Assembly (NCBI GenBank): GCA_964395095.1
Contig: CAYMZZ010000008.1
Span: 62,001 to 126,000 of the forward strand
Direction: 5' to 3'
Origin: CAYMZZ01 sp964395095
GTDB lineage: Bacteria; Bacteroidota; Bacteroidia; Chitinophagales; Chitinophagaceae
DNA: 64,000 nucleotides
Part shown: positions 51,963 to 60,415 of the stretch, piece after piece
Position numbering within the stretch: position 1 is the stretch's first letter
Layout of the letters: each line of letters begins with the position of its first letter
Position numbers and translations under genes: made by a program
Notes under the pieces: generated by a model
The model's database searches: none
What the model was told of the DNA's origin: nothing
Seen by the model: only the letters and a program-made list of their open reading frames with translations

Positions 51963-52478
51963 ATGAATAAAATCCAGATTGTCGATTATCAACCCAGGCA
52001 CCAGGCTTTTTTCGAGGCCTTCAACCGGGCCTGGATCGAAGAATGGTTTGAAATGGAGCCTGTTGACGAATGGGTACTGCAAAATCCCGACAAGGCCATT
52101 CTGGATACGGGCGGCGCCATTTTAATGGCCGAATGGTCCGGTACGCCCGCGGGTACGGTGGCCCTTCGTTGGGTATCGGACGATACGGTGGAGTTTACCA
52201 AAATGGCCGTGGACCAGGCTTTCCGCCGACGCGGCATTGCCCGCCAGCTTAGCCTTGCCAGTTTTGTGAAGGCCCAGGCCCTGGGCGCGCGGAAAATTAT
52301 TCTGTACTCCAATACCCGCAATGCGGATGCCATTCGCCTCTACGAACAATTGGGTTTCCGGCACCTGCCCGTAGAACCCGGGGTATATGAAAGAGCCAAT
52401 GTGAAAATGGAAATTGACATGGAAACAGCCATGCAGAAAGTGCGGGAAAGCTATCAGTCACTCTTACAGGAAAATTAA
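51963..52478 (+). CDS. GNAT-family N-acetyltransferase
   Basis: 171 aa. MNKIQIVDYQPRHQAFFEAFNRAWIEEWF opening as in MarR-linked or free-standing GNATs, motif A MAVDQAFRRRGIARQLSLASF (Q/RxxGxG/A type acetyl-CoA pocket), and motif B LYSNTRNADAIRLYEQLGFRHL. Substrate unknown. It is divergent from the MocR regulator gene, and followed after only 9 bp by ilvE, so the two are likely one operon under that regulator's control. The C-terminal helix (ETAMQKVRESYQSLLQEN) extends beyond the minimal domain. Confidence 0.88.
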   Translation: MNKIQIVDYQPRHQAFFEAFNRAWIEEWFEMEPVDEWVLQNPDKAILDTGGAILMAEWSGTPAGTVALRWVSDDTVEFTKMAVDQAFRRRGIARQLSLASFVKAQALGARKIILYSNTRNADAIRLYEQLGFRHLPVEPGVYERANVKMEIDMETAMQKVRESYQSLLQEN

Positions 52479-52487
52479 ACTTGAAAT

Positions 52488-53555
52488 ATGGAAATACTCA
52501 ACTCAACAATGGAGATAAGTCACTGCGTTCATTCGCGCTGGACACCCGAGGCACTTCGTCCCTTGGAATTTGGCAGTGCCATATCTGACCACATGTTTAT
52601 GGCAGAATTTAAAGAGGGTGAATGGCAGCAGGCCCGGATCATGCCTTTTGGAGATATTAAAGTGAGTCCGGCCATGCTGGCGCTGCATTATGGTCAGTCG
52701 GTATTTGAAGGCATGAAGGCTTTTGCTACAAAGGATGGAAGAGTTTCTGTTTTTCGTATCGACAGGCATTATCGTCGCTTTGTCAGCTCCCTCGAGCGTA
52801 TGTGTATGCCGGCCCCTTCTGAAGAGTTATTTACGGAAGCGCTGCTCGAACTGCTGCGAATTGATCGGCAATGGGTGCCGGTAGCCAAAGATTCATCCCT
52901 TTATATACGGCCCTTTATGTTTGCCAGTGAAGCCCGCTTTGGGGTAAAAGTGGCCGATGAATACCGGTTTATGATCATCACCGGTCCTGTTCCGGGTTTG
53001 TTTGCTAAACCCATACGCGTAAAAGTGGAAACGGAGTACGTGCGGGCGGCCAGGGGAGGAACGGGCTATGTGAAATGCGCCGGCAACTATGGCGGTGCTT
53101 TTTATCCCACACAGCTTGCGCGCCAGCAAGGCTTTGACCAGGTAATATGGACTACCGGTGGCCCCGATGCTAAAGTGGAGGAATCTGGTATGATGAACCT
53201 GCTGTTTGTAGTGGGTGATACGCTGGTGACGGCGCCAAAATCCGACACGATACTGGATGGTGTAACCCGCGATTCCCTTCTTACGTTGGCACGCGATAGG
53301 GACTGGAAAGTGGAAGAACGGATACTTTCTGTTTCGGAGCTGGAAGACGCATGTCGTTCAGGACAACTCAAAGAAGCATTTGGTGCCGGTACCGCCGCAG
53401 TGGTGGCGCTCATTGGCCATATCCATATAAATGGTACCGGCTACGACCTGCCCGAACCCGGACCACAGGCAAGGATGTATCAATTGCGCGACCGGTTGAA
53501 TGATATTCGAACTGCCGCGGTGGAGGATCCCTATGGCTGGAATACCCTTCTATAA
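52488..53555 (+). CDS. ilvE: Branched-chain amino-acid aminotransferase (fold IV)
   Basis: 355 aa, the long BCAT subtype. It interconverts Leu, Ile and Val with their 2-oxo acids using 2-oxoglutarate/glutamate. Features: ALHYGQSVFEGMKAF, FRIDRHYRRFVSS, YIRPFMFAS, Schiff-base Lys196 in GTGYVKCAGNYGGAF, and ESGMMNLLFV, TILDGVTRDSLL (PLP phosphate), EAFGAGTAAVV. Start at 52488; a second Met at residue 8 is possible. Downstream of the GNAT gene by 9 bp. Gene context with a MocR regulator and a permease suggests regulated amino-acid use or synthesis. Confidence 0.93.
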   Translation: MEILNSTMEISHCVHSRWTPEALRPLEFGSAISDHMFMAEFKEGEWQQARIMPFGDIKVSPAMLALHYGQSVFEGMKAFATKDGRVSVFRIDRHYRRFVSSLERMCMPAPSEELFTEALLELLRIDRQWVPVAKDSSLYIRPFMFASEARFGVKVADEYRFMIITGPVPGLFAKPIRVKVETEYVRAARGGTGYVKCAGNYGGAFYPTQLARQQGFDQVIWTTGGPDAKVEESGMMNLLFVVGDTLVTAPKSDTILDGVTRDSLLTLARDRDWKVEERILSVSELEDACRSGQLKEAFGAGTAAVVALIGHIHINGTGYDLPEPGPQARMYQLRDRLNDIRTAAVEDPYGWNTLL

Positions 53556-53620
53556 TGGCACACAGCCACCCGTCGCTTTATTTTAGTAACTTCAGGAGGA
53601 AGTCAATAAACTAAAGCGCC

Positions 53621-54307
53621 ATGAAAAACTGTTTGGTCACAGGTGTTACAGGAAATCTGGGGGAAGCCGTCGCCCGGCATTTCCTTGATAACGATTACAG
53701 GGTTTGGGGGTTCGCGCGCAGCAACCCCCAAACCCTGTTTCCTGATACACCGAATTATGAGCCGGTTGTGGTGGACCTGTTGCATGAGAAACGGGTTAAG
53801 GAAGCGGTGGAGGGTATTGTCGCAAAAGGCAATACGATTGACATCCTGGTAGCTACGGCAGGCGGTTTTACGCCAGGTAAGCTGGCTACAACCAGCCAAC
53901 AAAATATACAGGAACAGATACAACTGAATTTTTTAACCAGCTATGCCATTGTACAACCCGTATTCCTGCAAATGCAGCAGCAGGGATTTGGCCGGATCTT
54001 CCTGACTGCTGCTCGTAATGGAATGCACATGGCCAAAACAAAAGGCGCCATAGCTTATGGCCTGAGCAAATCCCTTATTTTTCGTTTGGCTGAAATCCTG
54101 AATGCGGAAGCTGAGCATACAGACATTGTTACCAGTGTAATTGTACCCTCTACCATTGATACGCCGGAGAACCGCGCCGCCATGCCGGAGGCCGATTTTT
54201 CGAAATGGGTACAACCTTATATGATAGCCGAAACAATCATGTATTATGCCGGTGACCAGGCAGGCCATTTGCGTGAGCCTGTTATTAAAGTGTACAATAA
54301 AGCCTGA
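53621..54307 (+). CDS. Short-chain dehydrogenase/reductase
   Basis: 228 aa, classical SDR size. Nucleotide-binding TGVTGNLG (residues 7-14), NAG-equivalent ATAGG, active-site YGLSK (Tyr146, Lys150) and a preceding Ser/Thr-type position in LTAARNG, where the usual catalytic Ser is Ala or Thr. The IVPSTIDTPENRAAMP stretch fits NADP-type members. Substrate unknown. It lies 65 bp after ilvE and may be cotranscribed or have its own weak promoter (TATTTTAG near 53578). Confidence 0.85.
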   Translation: MKNCLVTGVTGNLGEAVARHFLDNDYRVWGFARSNPQTLFPDTPNYEPVVVDLLHEKRVKEAVEGIVAKGNTIDILVATAGGFTPGKLATTSQQNIQEQIQLNFLTSYAIVQPVFLQMQQQGFGRIFLTAARNGMHMAKTKGAIAYGLSKSLIFRLAEILNAEAEHTDIVTSVIVPSTIDTPENRAAMPEADFSKWVQPYMIAETIMYYAGDQAGHLREPVIKVYNKA

Positions 54308-54494
54308 ATTTTTGGGGATTTTTTTCCGCACAAGTTGATAATCATTGATTTTTCCCCCATTTTCTTCGCCTATTTTTCTTTCGTTAAACTTTTTTTCGTT
54401 GGGCGGGTCTGATACCCGTATTGATTGGCAACCTATTTGCATAACAGGGGTAAATGCCGATTGATTAATACGAAAATCTGAAAACTGTACGATT

Positions 54495-55154
54495 ATGAAA
54501 AAGAAAAGCTATGTTTTTATCCTGGCCGCGTTTTGCCTGTTGGCCAGCGCAGGCTACGCTCAAAAATCCGCCGCCATCTTGAAAGGGGGTGTCAATTTTG
54601 CTAATATTTCCAATAATGATGAGGGTGGCTATGATGATAGCCGTATGCTCACGGGCTTTCATGCGGGTGTTATTGCCGATCTGAACCTTACAGAGTTTTT
54701 GGCCATTCAACCAGGTCTTTTATACAGCAGCAAAGGAATTCGTTTTGAGAATGATGTGCAGGAGCTCAGCTTTAACCCGCGCTATCTTGAGTTGCCTGTC
54801 AACCTGGTGTTCAAGACGCCAACAGGTGAATCCAAATTTTTTATCGGTGCAGGACCTTATGTAGCTATGGGAATAGGCGGAAGGTTTAAAGGAGAGGGTT
54901 TGTTCAATTTCAGCAGCGATATTCAATTTTCTGATGATGATCCGTTGACGGCTGAAGAAGAAGGCGCCGGAGCTTTTATTGTACGTCGTTTCGATTATGG
55001 TCTGAATGCGATTGCGGGTATCGAAGCCAGCAACCTGGTGCTCTCTGCTGGATATGGTTTGGGCCTTGCCAAAGTGCAGTCAGGTTCCAATTCCAGCTCC
55101 GATCAGAATAATAAACATCGTGTCTTTAGCCTTAGCCTTGGTTTTAAGTTTTAA
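54495..55154 (+). CDS. Outer-membrane beta-barrel (porin family) protein
   Basis: 219 aa. Signal peptide (MKKKSYVFILAAFCLLASAGYAQ). Eight-strand-type barrel with alternating hydrophobics and terminal aromatic: GVNFANISNN, LAIQPGLLYSSKGI, YLELPVNLVFKTP, FFIGAGPYVAMGIGG, FDYGLNAIAGIEASNLVLSAGYGLGLAKV and final VFSLSLGFKF. Matches the PorT/OmpA-like PF13568 layout common in Bacteroidota. Probably an outer-membrane structural or small-pore protein. The 187-bp upstream gap has T-rich stretches and no exact -7 element. A strong terminator follows at 55178. Confidence 0.88.
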   Translation: MKKKSYVFILAAFCLLASAGYAQKSAAILKGGVNFANISNNDEGGYDDSRMLTGFHAGVIADLNLTEFLAIQPGLLYSSKGIRFENDVQELSFNPRYLELPVNLVFKTPTGESKFFIGAGPYVAMGIGGRFKGEGLFNFSSDIQFSDDDPLTAEEEGAGAFIVRRFDYGLNAIAGIEASNLVLSAGYGLGLAKVQSGSNSSSDQNNKHRVFSLSLGFKF

Positions 55155-55177
55155 CCCGAAGAGGGGTGAGTTCTCCC

Positions 55178-55214
55178 AGGATGACGTTCCTTTTAGGAAC
55201 GTCATCCTCTTTTT
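55178..55214. terminator. Intrinsic terminator after the barrel gene
   Basis: Perfect 13-bp stem (55178-55190 with 55196-55208) with TTTTA loop and T5 on the plus strand. About 24 bp after the stop codon. Confidence 0.92.
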
Positions 55215-55248
55215 CGGGGTTACTTAGGTGAAATAGATGGGCAGATTG

Positions 55249-55256
55249 TATTTTTG
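55249..55256 (+). promoter_or_regulatory. Bacteroidota -7 element TATTTTTG, probable leaderless start
   Basis: Exact TAnnTTTG match ending 4 bp before the ATG at 55261, so transcription would begin at the start codon. This also rules out the in-frame ATG at 55237, which lies upstream of the promoter element. Confidence 0.55.
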
Positions 55257-55260
55257 CCGC

Positions 55261-55662
55261 ATGCGAAATCTGAAATGGTTCGGAATCCTGGCGGCTCTGC
55301 TGGTCCTGTTTGCCACTTTTCAAACTTGGGTGATTATTGAGAGTCGTGGTCTCAGCATATCGGGCGTTGAAACCAGCGGTACCAGTTTCGGCAAACCGGC
55401 TTACCTGCATTGGATACTCAGCTCCCTGTTTATCGTTTTCAGTCTTATTCCGCGGGTTTGGGCCAAAAGGGGCAACCTGCTGGTGGTGGCTATTCACCTG
55501 GCCTGGACGCTTCGTAATTATTTTGAAACAAGCGCGTGCAGTGGTGGCGAATGCCCCGAGAAGCAGTGGGGGCTTTATCTCCTCCTGATCGCTTCTATTG
55601 CCATGTTGATCGCGGTATTTTTTCCGGATATGCCGGCTGAATCGGGTGATCAAAAAAAGTAA
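55261..55662 (+). CDS. Small multi-span membrane protein, unknown
   Basis: About 133 aa with four hydrophobic helices (about 6-25 WFGILAALLVLFATFQTWVI, 50-65, 70-90, 108-125). A loop carries two cysteines (SACSGGECPEK, about 101-111) that could form a disulfide or bind metal. No family recognised. It ends with a lysine-rich tail that overlaps the convergent VIT-like gene by 13 bp. Confidence 0.7.
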   Translation: MRNLKWFGILAALLVLFATFQTWVIIESRGLSISGVETSGTSFGKPAYLHWILSSLFIVFSLIPRVWAKRGNLLVVAIHLAWTLRNYFETSACSGGECPEKQWGLYLLLIASIAMLIAVFFPDMPAESGDQKK

Positions 55663-56300
55663 TACCCTGTGGCAAAAGCGCCTGCAGTAGCCAGAATGCC
55701 CAGTATCAATAAACGGCCTGATTCTTTCCACCAGGGTAAGCCCAGCGCGAGGCTCTTCTGGGTGCCCAGCAGAAAAACTAACAGGAGGGATAGAAGGACC
55801 GATAGGGGAAATGCCTTTTCAGCCGACAGCAAATAATAGGGGAGCAGGGGAACCATTCCTCCCAGGAGATAAGCCAGGCTGATATGCAGTGCCAGGCGTG
55901 CCGGTTTTCTCCCGGGGTCAGATAGGTTGGCCGATTTTTTTTCCTCCCGCACAAAGCGTTCCCATTCCTCCCTTTCCTCGCGCCAACCGGCAATGGCCTG
56001 CTCCTGAATTTTTTCGTCAAGGTCTAACTGTTGTAAAAAGCGGCGCGTCGCGTTTTCCTCTGCCGCAACGGGATCATGATTGGAGCCATTGTTTTGCGCG
56101 ACAATATCCTTTTCTATTCCGGATTTTCCGGCCCGGTAACCCCCGATACCCATGATCAGGGTTCCACCGGCAAGTACCAGCAACCCGCTTTTAAGGATCA
56201 TTGGCCCCTCCAGGCCGGCGGCATACATGCCGGCACTGGCCGCGAGTGGCACAATCAGCCCATCACTCATCCCAATGGCTATTTCAATTATCCTGTCCAT
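55650..56300 (-). CDS. VIT1/CCC1-family membrane transporter
   Basis: 216 aa. N-terminal pair of helices with the family opening IEIAIGMSDGLIVPLAASAGM and an SGLLVLAGGTLIMGIGGYRAGKS region, an acidic helical cytoplasmic segment (about 72-125; metal-binding-domain-like, EEN, DLDEKIQEQ, REEREEWERF), then three more helices. VIT-type proteins move Fe(II) or Mn(II) out of the cytosol by proton exchange. The middle domain is shorter than in plant VIT1, and its glutamates suggest metal contact but no firm ligand set is assigned. It overlaps the preceding gene's 3' end convergently. Confidence 0.82.
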   Translation of the reverse strand: MDRIIEIAIGMSDGLIVPLAASAGMYAAGLEGPMILKSGLLVLAGGTLIMGIGGYRAGKSGIEKDIVAQNNGSNHDPVAAEENATRRFLQQLDLDEKIQEQAIAGWREEREEWERFVREEKKSANLSDPGRKPARLALHISLAYLLGGMVPLLPYYLLSAEKAFPLSVLLSLLLVFLLGTQKSLALGLPWWKESGRLLILGILATAGAFATGYYFF

Positions 56301-56328
56301 GCCCTAAAGGTAACCAAAGCCCGTCAGC

Positions 56329-57552
56329 TTAAAATGCCTTTAACGCTGTATGTATGATGCTGACGCATTCATCTATCTGCTCTTCCGTAATCACTAATGG
56401 TGGAGCGAAACGGATCTTATCGCCATGGGTAGGTTTTGCTAACAGGCCTTGCTCCATCAGGCGAATACAGATATTCCAGGCAGCATCCTTATCGGGGTGA
56501 TGGATCACGATGGCATTCAGCAAACCTTTGCCCCTCACTTCGCCGAGTACGGGCAACTGGATGCTCCTTAAACCCTGCCTGAGTCTTTCGCCCAACAGGA
56601 GGGCGCGCTCGCTCATGTTTTCATCCTTCAGCACCTGCAAAGCTGCCATGGCCGTGCAGCAGGCGATGGGTGATCCGCCATAAGTGGAGCCATGTTCACC
56701 CGCAGCGATCCTGAGCATGATTTCATCATCGGCCAGGACGGCGCTCACCGGCATCATACCCCCACTCAATGCTTTTCCCAACAACACGATATCCGGGCGC
56801 ACCTGCTCATGATCGCAGCATAGCATGGCGCCGGTGCGGCAAAGACCGGTTTGAATTTCATCCGCAATGAACAATACACGAGCTTTTTCACAAAGGGCTT
56901 TGGCTTTGGCCAGATAGCCTTCATGGGGCACCAGCACACCCGCTTCACCCTGGATGGGTTCCACCAGAAAGCCCGCCACACCCGGTTCTTGCAGGGCTTT
57001 GGCCAATGCTTCGAGGTCGTTAAATGGAATCCGGATAAATCCCGGAAGAAAGGGGCCAAAATTAGTGGTAGCTGCCGGATCATTACTAAAAGAAATGACG
57101 CCCGTTGTACGTCCATGAAAATTACCTTCGCATACAATAATCTTCGCTTCATTCGCCGGGATACCCTTCACTTCATAGGCCCATTTTCGGCAAAGCTTGA
57201 TGCCTGTTTCCACCGCTTCCACACCGGTATTCATGGGCAATACCTTATCGTATCCAAAATACTGATGCATGTATTGCGCAAATTCCCCCAGCCAGTTGTT
57301 GTGAAAAGCACGGCTGGTGAGCGTGAGCCTCCCTGCCTGCTCGCGAAATGCTTCCACAATAGCAGGATGACAATGTCCCTGGTTCACGGCTGAATAGCCG
57401 CTCAGGAAATCGTAGTATCGCTTTCCTTCCACATCCCAAAGGAATACGCCATCACCTCTTTCCAGCACCACGGGAAGGGGATGGTAATTGTGCGCGCCAT
57501 ATTGATCTTCCAGATCCAAATAATATTGGGAGGAATGGAGGGTAGTAATCAT
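56329..57552 (-). CDS. rocD: Ornithine-oxo-acid transaminase
   Basis: 407 aa, class III PLP aminotransferase. Transfers the delta-amino group of ornithine to 2-oxoglutarate, giving glutamate-5-semialdehyde. YGAHNYHPLPVVLERGDGVFLWDVEGKRYYDFLSGYSAVNQGHCHP is the ornithine-specific N-terminal part; NTGVEAVETGIKLCRKW, FHGRTTG, EPIQGEAGV, ADEIQTGLCRTG and Schiff-base Lys260 in LLGKALSGG follow. Links arginine/ornithine breakdown to proline and glutamate metabolism. The upstream gap carries heptamer site K. Confidence 0.93.
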   Translation of the reverse strand: MITTLHSSQYYLDLEDQYGAHNYHPLPVVLERGDGVFLWDVEGKRYYDFLSGYSAVNQGHCHPAIVEAFREQAGRLTLTSRAFHNNWLGEFAQYMHQYFGYDKVLPMNTGVEAVETGIKLCRKWAYEVKGIPANEAKIIVCEGNFHGRTTGVISFSNDPAATTNFGPFLPGFIRIPFNDLEALAKALQEPGVAGFLVEPIQGEAGVLVPHEGYLAKAKALCEKARVLFIADEIQTGLCRTGAMLCCDHEQVRPDIVLLGKALSGGMMPVSAVLADDEIMLRIAAGEHGSTYGGSPIACCTAMAALQVLKDENMSERALLLGERLRQGLRSIQLPVLGEVRGKGLLNAIVIHHPDKDAAWNICIRLMEQGLLAKPTHGDKIRFAPPLVITEEQIDECVSIIHTALKAF

Positions 57553-57805
57553 AAAGATTCGTTTAAATTATGTTTTAGGTTGTACGTTGTACGTAATACG
57601 TTTTAGGTAGCAGCGGACTACGCTAAATCTGTATTGACAAGATGGTTATGAGATGATAACCCTGTTTCGGGCAGGCAGAAACCTGTCGGTATGATAAGCC
57701 TTAGTGATTGAGTAAATCAAGATTCCGGGAGAGGAAGGCAAAGTTGATATGTATATGCCGGAGCAACATTTGAAGGGCAAGTTACAAAAATTTCCGGAGC
57801 GATAT
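57553..57805. other. Intergenic region with single-arm heptamer site K
   Basis: 253-bp gap between ispE and rocD (both minus strand). Positions 57577-57611 hold five units (AGGTTGT, ACGTTGT, ACGTAAT, ACGTTTT, AGGTAGC). No matching right arm is found in the rest of the gap, unlike the other ten sites. The remainder, 57612-57805, shows no ORF I would support and no RNA motif. Confidence 0.65.
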
Positions 57806-58624
57806 TCAGAGGTTGCTCTTAAAAAAGCTGTACCCCAACGGGAAATGGGCTGGCGCATCGGGCACAGGTCCTTCAAAAATGCCGTAAACGGTACTGCCCG
57901 TTCCGCTCAGGGAAGCATAAACGGCTCCCTGGTTATAGAGCCAGTCGCGAATGGCCTGGATGGAAGGATATGCTTCATATACCGGTTTCTCGAAATCATT
58001 GATCAGGTCATGCGCCCAGGTATTGATGGGTTGCCGCAAGACCGTTTCTATTGATTGAGAGGGGAGGGCCGGCTGAATTTTCGAAAAAGCCCAGGCGGTA
58101 GAGATTTGAACTCCGGGGTTGATCAACAGTACCTGATAACCTTTGAGCGACAAATCTATTGGTGACAACACTTCACCACGGCCGGTTCCTATCGCCGGCT
58201 TATTCACCAGAAAAAAAGGACAATCGCTTCCCAATTGAAGTGCCATGCCTGCCAGTTCTTCCTTATTGCTGAACAGACGGTATTTCGCATCCAAACCTTT
58301 TAGCAAATGTGTCGCGTCTGAGCTGCCTCCGGCCAAACCCGCACCAGATGGAATGGCTTTGTGTAAATGAATACGCTGGTCGGGTAAAGATGGAAAAGCT
58401 GTTTTTAGCAGATTCCAGGCTTTGACGCAAATATTGTCTTCAGGCTGTAGATTCAGCGCCTGACCTGTTTGATGAAATTCAAAGCCGGATGGGGAGGGAA
58501 GGAATTCCAACGCATCACATAGTGGCACCGGGTAGAAGCAGGTTTCCACATCGTGGTAGCCATCCCCGCGTTTACGCAGAATACGTAACCCTAAGTTGAT
58601 TTTGGCATTGGGGAAAATGACCAC
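57806..58624 (-). CDS. ispE: 4-diphosphocytidyl-2-C-methyl-D-erythritol kinase
   Basis: 272 aa, GHMP kinase of the MEP isoprenoid pathway; phosphorylates CDP-ME at the 2-OH. Opening FPNAKINLGLRILRKRGDGYHDVETCFYP, ATP loop PSGAGLAGGSSDATHLLKGL (about 92-111), DCPFFLVNKPAIGTGRGEVLSP and C-terminal GAVYASLSGTGSTVYGIF. Slightly shorter than the E. coli enzyme (283 aa). 39 bp after the bifunctional-nuclease gene; likely the last gene of the etfB, etfA, nuclease, ispE run. Confidence 0.93.
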   Translation of the reverse strand: MVIFPNAKINLGLRILRKRGDGYHDVETCFYPVPLCDALEFLPSPSGFEFHQTGQALNLQPEDNICVKAWNLLKTAFPSLPDQRIHLHKAIPSGAGLAGGSSDATHLLKGLDAKYRLFSNKEELAGMALQLGSDCPFFLVNKPAIGTGRGEVLSPIDLSLKGYQVLLINPGVQISTAWAFSKIQPALPSQSIETVLRQPINTWAHDLINDFEKPVYEAYPSIQAIRDWLYNQGAVYASLSGTGSTVYGIFEGPVPDAPAHFPLGYSFFKSNL

Positions 58625-58663
58625 GCGGAGGGGATTATTCAGGAAAGAAGGATTTCGATTGTA

Positions 58664-59275
58664 TCAGCGCTCATTTTTGCGACTGTTGATCTCATCACGT
58701 ATGGCGATAGCGCGGATATAATCTTCGTTTTCCAGTACTTCATTCAGCAGGACGTTGAGCTCTTCGAGGGTCATGGTTTTGAGGTCTTCGTGCCCGGTAC
58801 TGCTGCCCTGTTCCTCTACGACCACTTCCTGCTTCGATTTTTTCTTTTTAGCGCCTGTGCCGGTATCCTCCATCAAAATGCCAGCGCTTTCCAGTATATT
58901 TTCGTACGTATAGATCGGGCAGCCAAATCGCACAGCCAGTGCGAGGGCATCGGAGGTACGGGAATCAATTTCGATGGTATCGTTCTCCGAAGAGCAAACC
59001 AACTTGGAGTAGAAAATGCCTTCCTGCAGGTCGCAGATAATAATTTCATGAAGGTCGATCGCGAACGCGTTCAAAAAATTCTTCATCAAATCGTGCGTGA
59101 GCGGGCGGCTCGGATTCATTTTTTCCAAAGCCACGGCAATAGCCTGGGCCTCAAAACCTCCGATCACAATAGGCAGGCGTCGTAAACCGTTCACTTCACC
59201 CAGCACAACGGCATAGGAATGGGTTTGGGTTATGCTATGCGACAGGGCTACTATTTCCAGTTCTATCTTCTTCAT
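58664..59275 (-). CDS. Bifunctional nuclease (DUF151) with C-terminal UVR motif
   Basis: 203 aa. Residues about 1-135 are a BFN/DUF151 domain (ALSHSITQTHSYAVVLGEVNGLRRLPIVIGGFEAQAIA, LTHDLMKNFLNAFAIDLHEIIICDLQEGIFYSKL, DSRTSDALALAVRFGCPIY). A lysine-rich linker follows. Residues about 165-203 form a UVR motif (LEELNVLLNEVLENEDYIRAIAIRDEI) like the UvrB-UvrC contact. Plant homologues have RNase/DNase activity; the bacterial role is unclear but linkage to DNA repair through UvrBC is plausible. 98 bp after etfA. Confidence 0.9.
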   Translation of the reverse strand: MKKIELEIVALSHSITQTHSYAVVLGEVNGLRRLPIVIGGFEAQAIAVALEKMNPSRPLTHDLMKNFLNAFAIDLHEIIICDLQEGIFYSKLVCSSENDTIEIDSRTSDALALAVRFGCPIYTYENILESAGILMEDTGTGAKKKKSKQEVVVEEQGSSTGHEDLKTMTLEELNVLLNEVLENEDYIRAIAIRDEINSRKNER

Positions 59276-59373
59276 AAATATCCCACGAAACTAAGGAATT
59301 TTGCTAAAAAGCGCATGCCTTCACATGGCATAAGCCGGGTGGGAAATGAGCTGTTGAAAGATGAACCAAAATG

Positions 59374-60336
59374 CTATTGGCCTTTGATCTTCTGAATGGC
59401 GGCCGTGAGGCGGGGCACCACTTCAAATGCATCCCCCACTATGCCATAGTCGGCTGCCTTGAAGAAAGGCGCTTCAGGATCCTTATTGATCACTACAATC
59501 ACCTTACTACGGTTTACCCCGGCAAGGTGTTGAATGGCGCCGGAAATACCAATGGCGATATAAAGATTAGGTGCGATGGCAAATCCTGTTTGGCCCACGT
59601 GTTCATGGTGAGGCCTCCAATGGGCATCCGCTACCGGTCGGCTACAGGCTGTTGCGGCTCCCAGGGTTTTGGCCAGGTCTTCCAATATTCCCCAATGCTC
59701 CGGCCCCTTTAGTCCACGACCACCACTCACTACAATCTCCGCTTCGGTAAGCGGCACTTCGCCTTCGGCCTTGCTTACCCCGGTTACCTTCACCTTCGCT
59801 TCGGGAATGCTGGCATCAAATGGCAACACTTCAGCACTGCCTTCTCCTTCGGTGATGCTGTAGGCATTCGGGTTCAGTGAAACAATTTTTATGGGTGTTT
59901 GTACCGATACGTTGGCAAAGGCTTTTCCGGAAAAAACATTCTTCTTCACGGTAAAACCATTGCTGGTATCGGGCAGGGCTACCGCCCCGGCTACCAATCC
60001 GGCCCTGAGACGGGCAGAAAGCCTGGGCGCCACCGCTTTTCCATTGAGATTATGCGAGAAGATTACGATGCCAGCTCCGGTTTTTTCCACCACCTGGGCC
60101 AGCACATGGGCATATACCTGGGCATCCAGGTGATTCAGCGACCCGGCGCTAACGTGATGTATTTTCTTCAGGCCATAGCGTCCGAGCGCGGCCAGGTCAT
60201 CTGTTGTTGTTCCCAACAATACCGCTTCTGCCGAATCGCCGCTGTCGGCAGCTATCTTTGCGCCATAGCAGGCGGCTTCAATGGATGATTTCTTTATTTG
60301 ACCGTCAGCGGAATCCAGGAATATCAAAACAGGCAT
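59374..60336 (-). CDS. etfA: Electron transfer flavoprotein alpha subunit
   Basis: 320 aa. Domain I about 1-185, domain II about 190-320 holding the FAD. Motifs: SGGRGLKGPEHWGILEDLAKTL, ATACSRPVADAHWRPHHEHVGQTG, NLYIAIGISGAIQHLAGV, VVINKDPEAPFFKAADYGIVGD. Pairs with EtfB and takes electrons from acyl-CoA dehydrogenases (one is encoded at 1856-3010) for delivery to ETF:quinone oxidoreductase. It follows etfB by 79 bp. Confidence 0.95.
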   Translation of the reverse strand: MPVLIFLDSADGQIKKSSIEAACYGAKIAADSGDSAEAVLLGTTTDDLAALGRYGLKKIHHVSAGSLNHLDAQVYAHVLAQVVEKTGAGIVIFSHNLNGKAVAPRLSARLRAGLVAGAVALPDTSNGFTVKKNVFSGKAFANVSVQTPIKIVSLNPNAYSITEGEGSAEVLPFDASIPEAKVKVTGVSKAEGEVPLTEAEIVVSGGRGLKGPEHWGILEDLAKTLGAATACSRPVADAHWRPHHEHVGQTGFAIAPNLYIAIGISGAIQHLAGVNRSKVIVVINKDPEAPFFKAADYGIVGDAFEVVPRLTAAIQKIKGQ

Positions 60337-60415
60337 AACAAGTTAAGATTAGGTTGGTTAATTGTGAATCAGGTTCCAGGGTTTTCGACAGGGTAGCTCT
60401 AAAGCCGGGGACGTT

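Noticed and set aside
57749..58054. 101-codon plus-strand frame upstream of and antisense to ispE
   Set aside because: Most of it overlaps ispE on the opposite strand and shows no family features.
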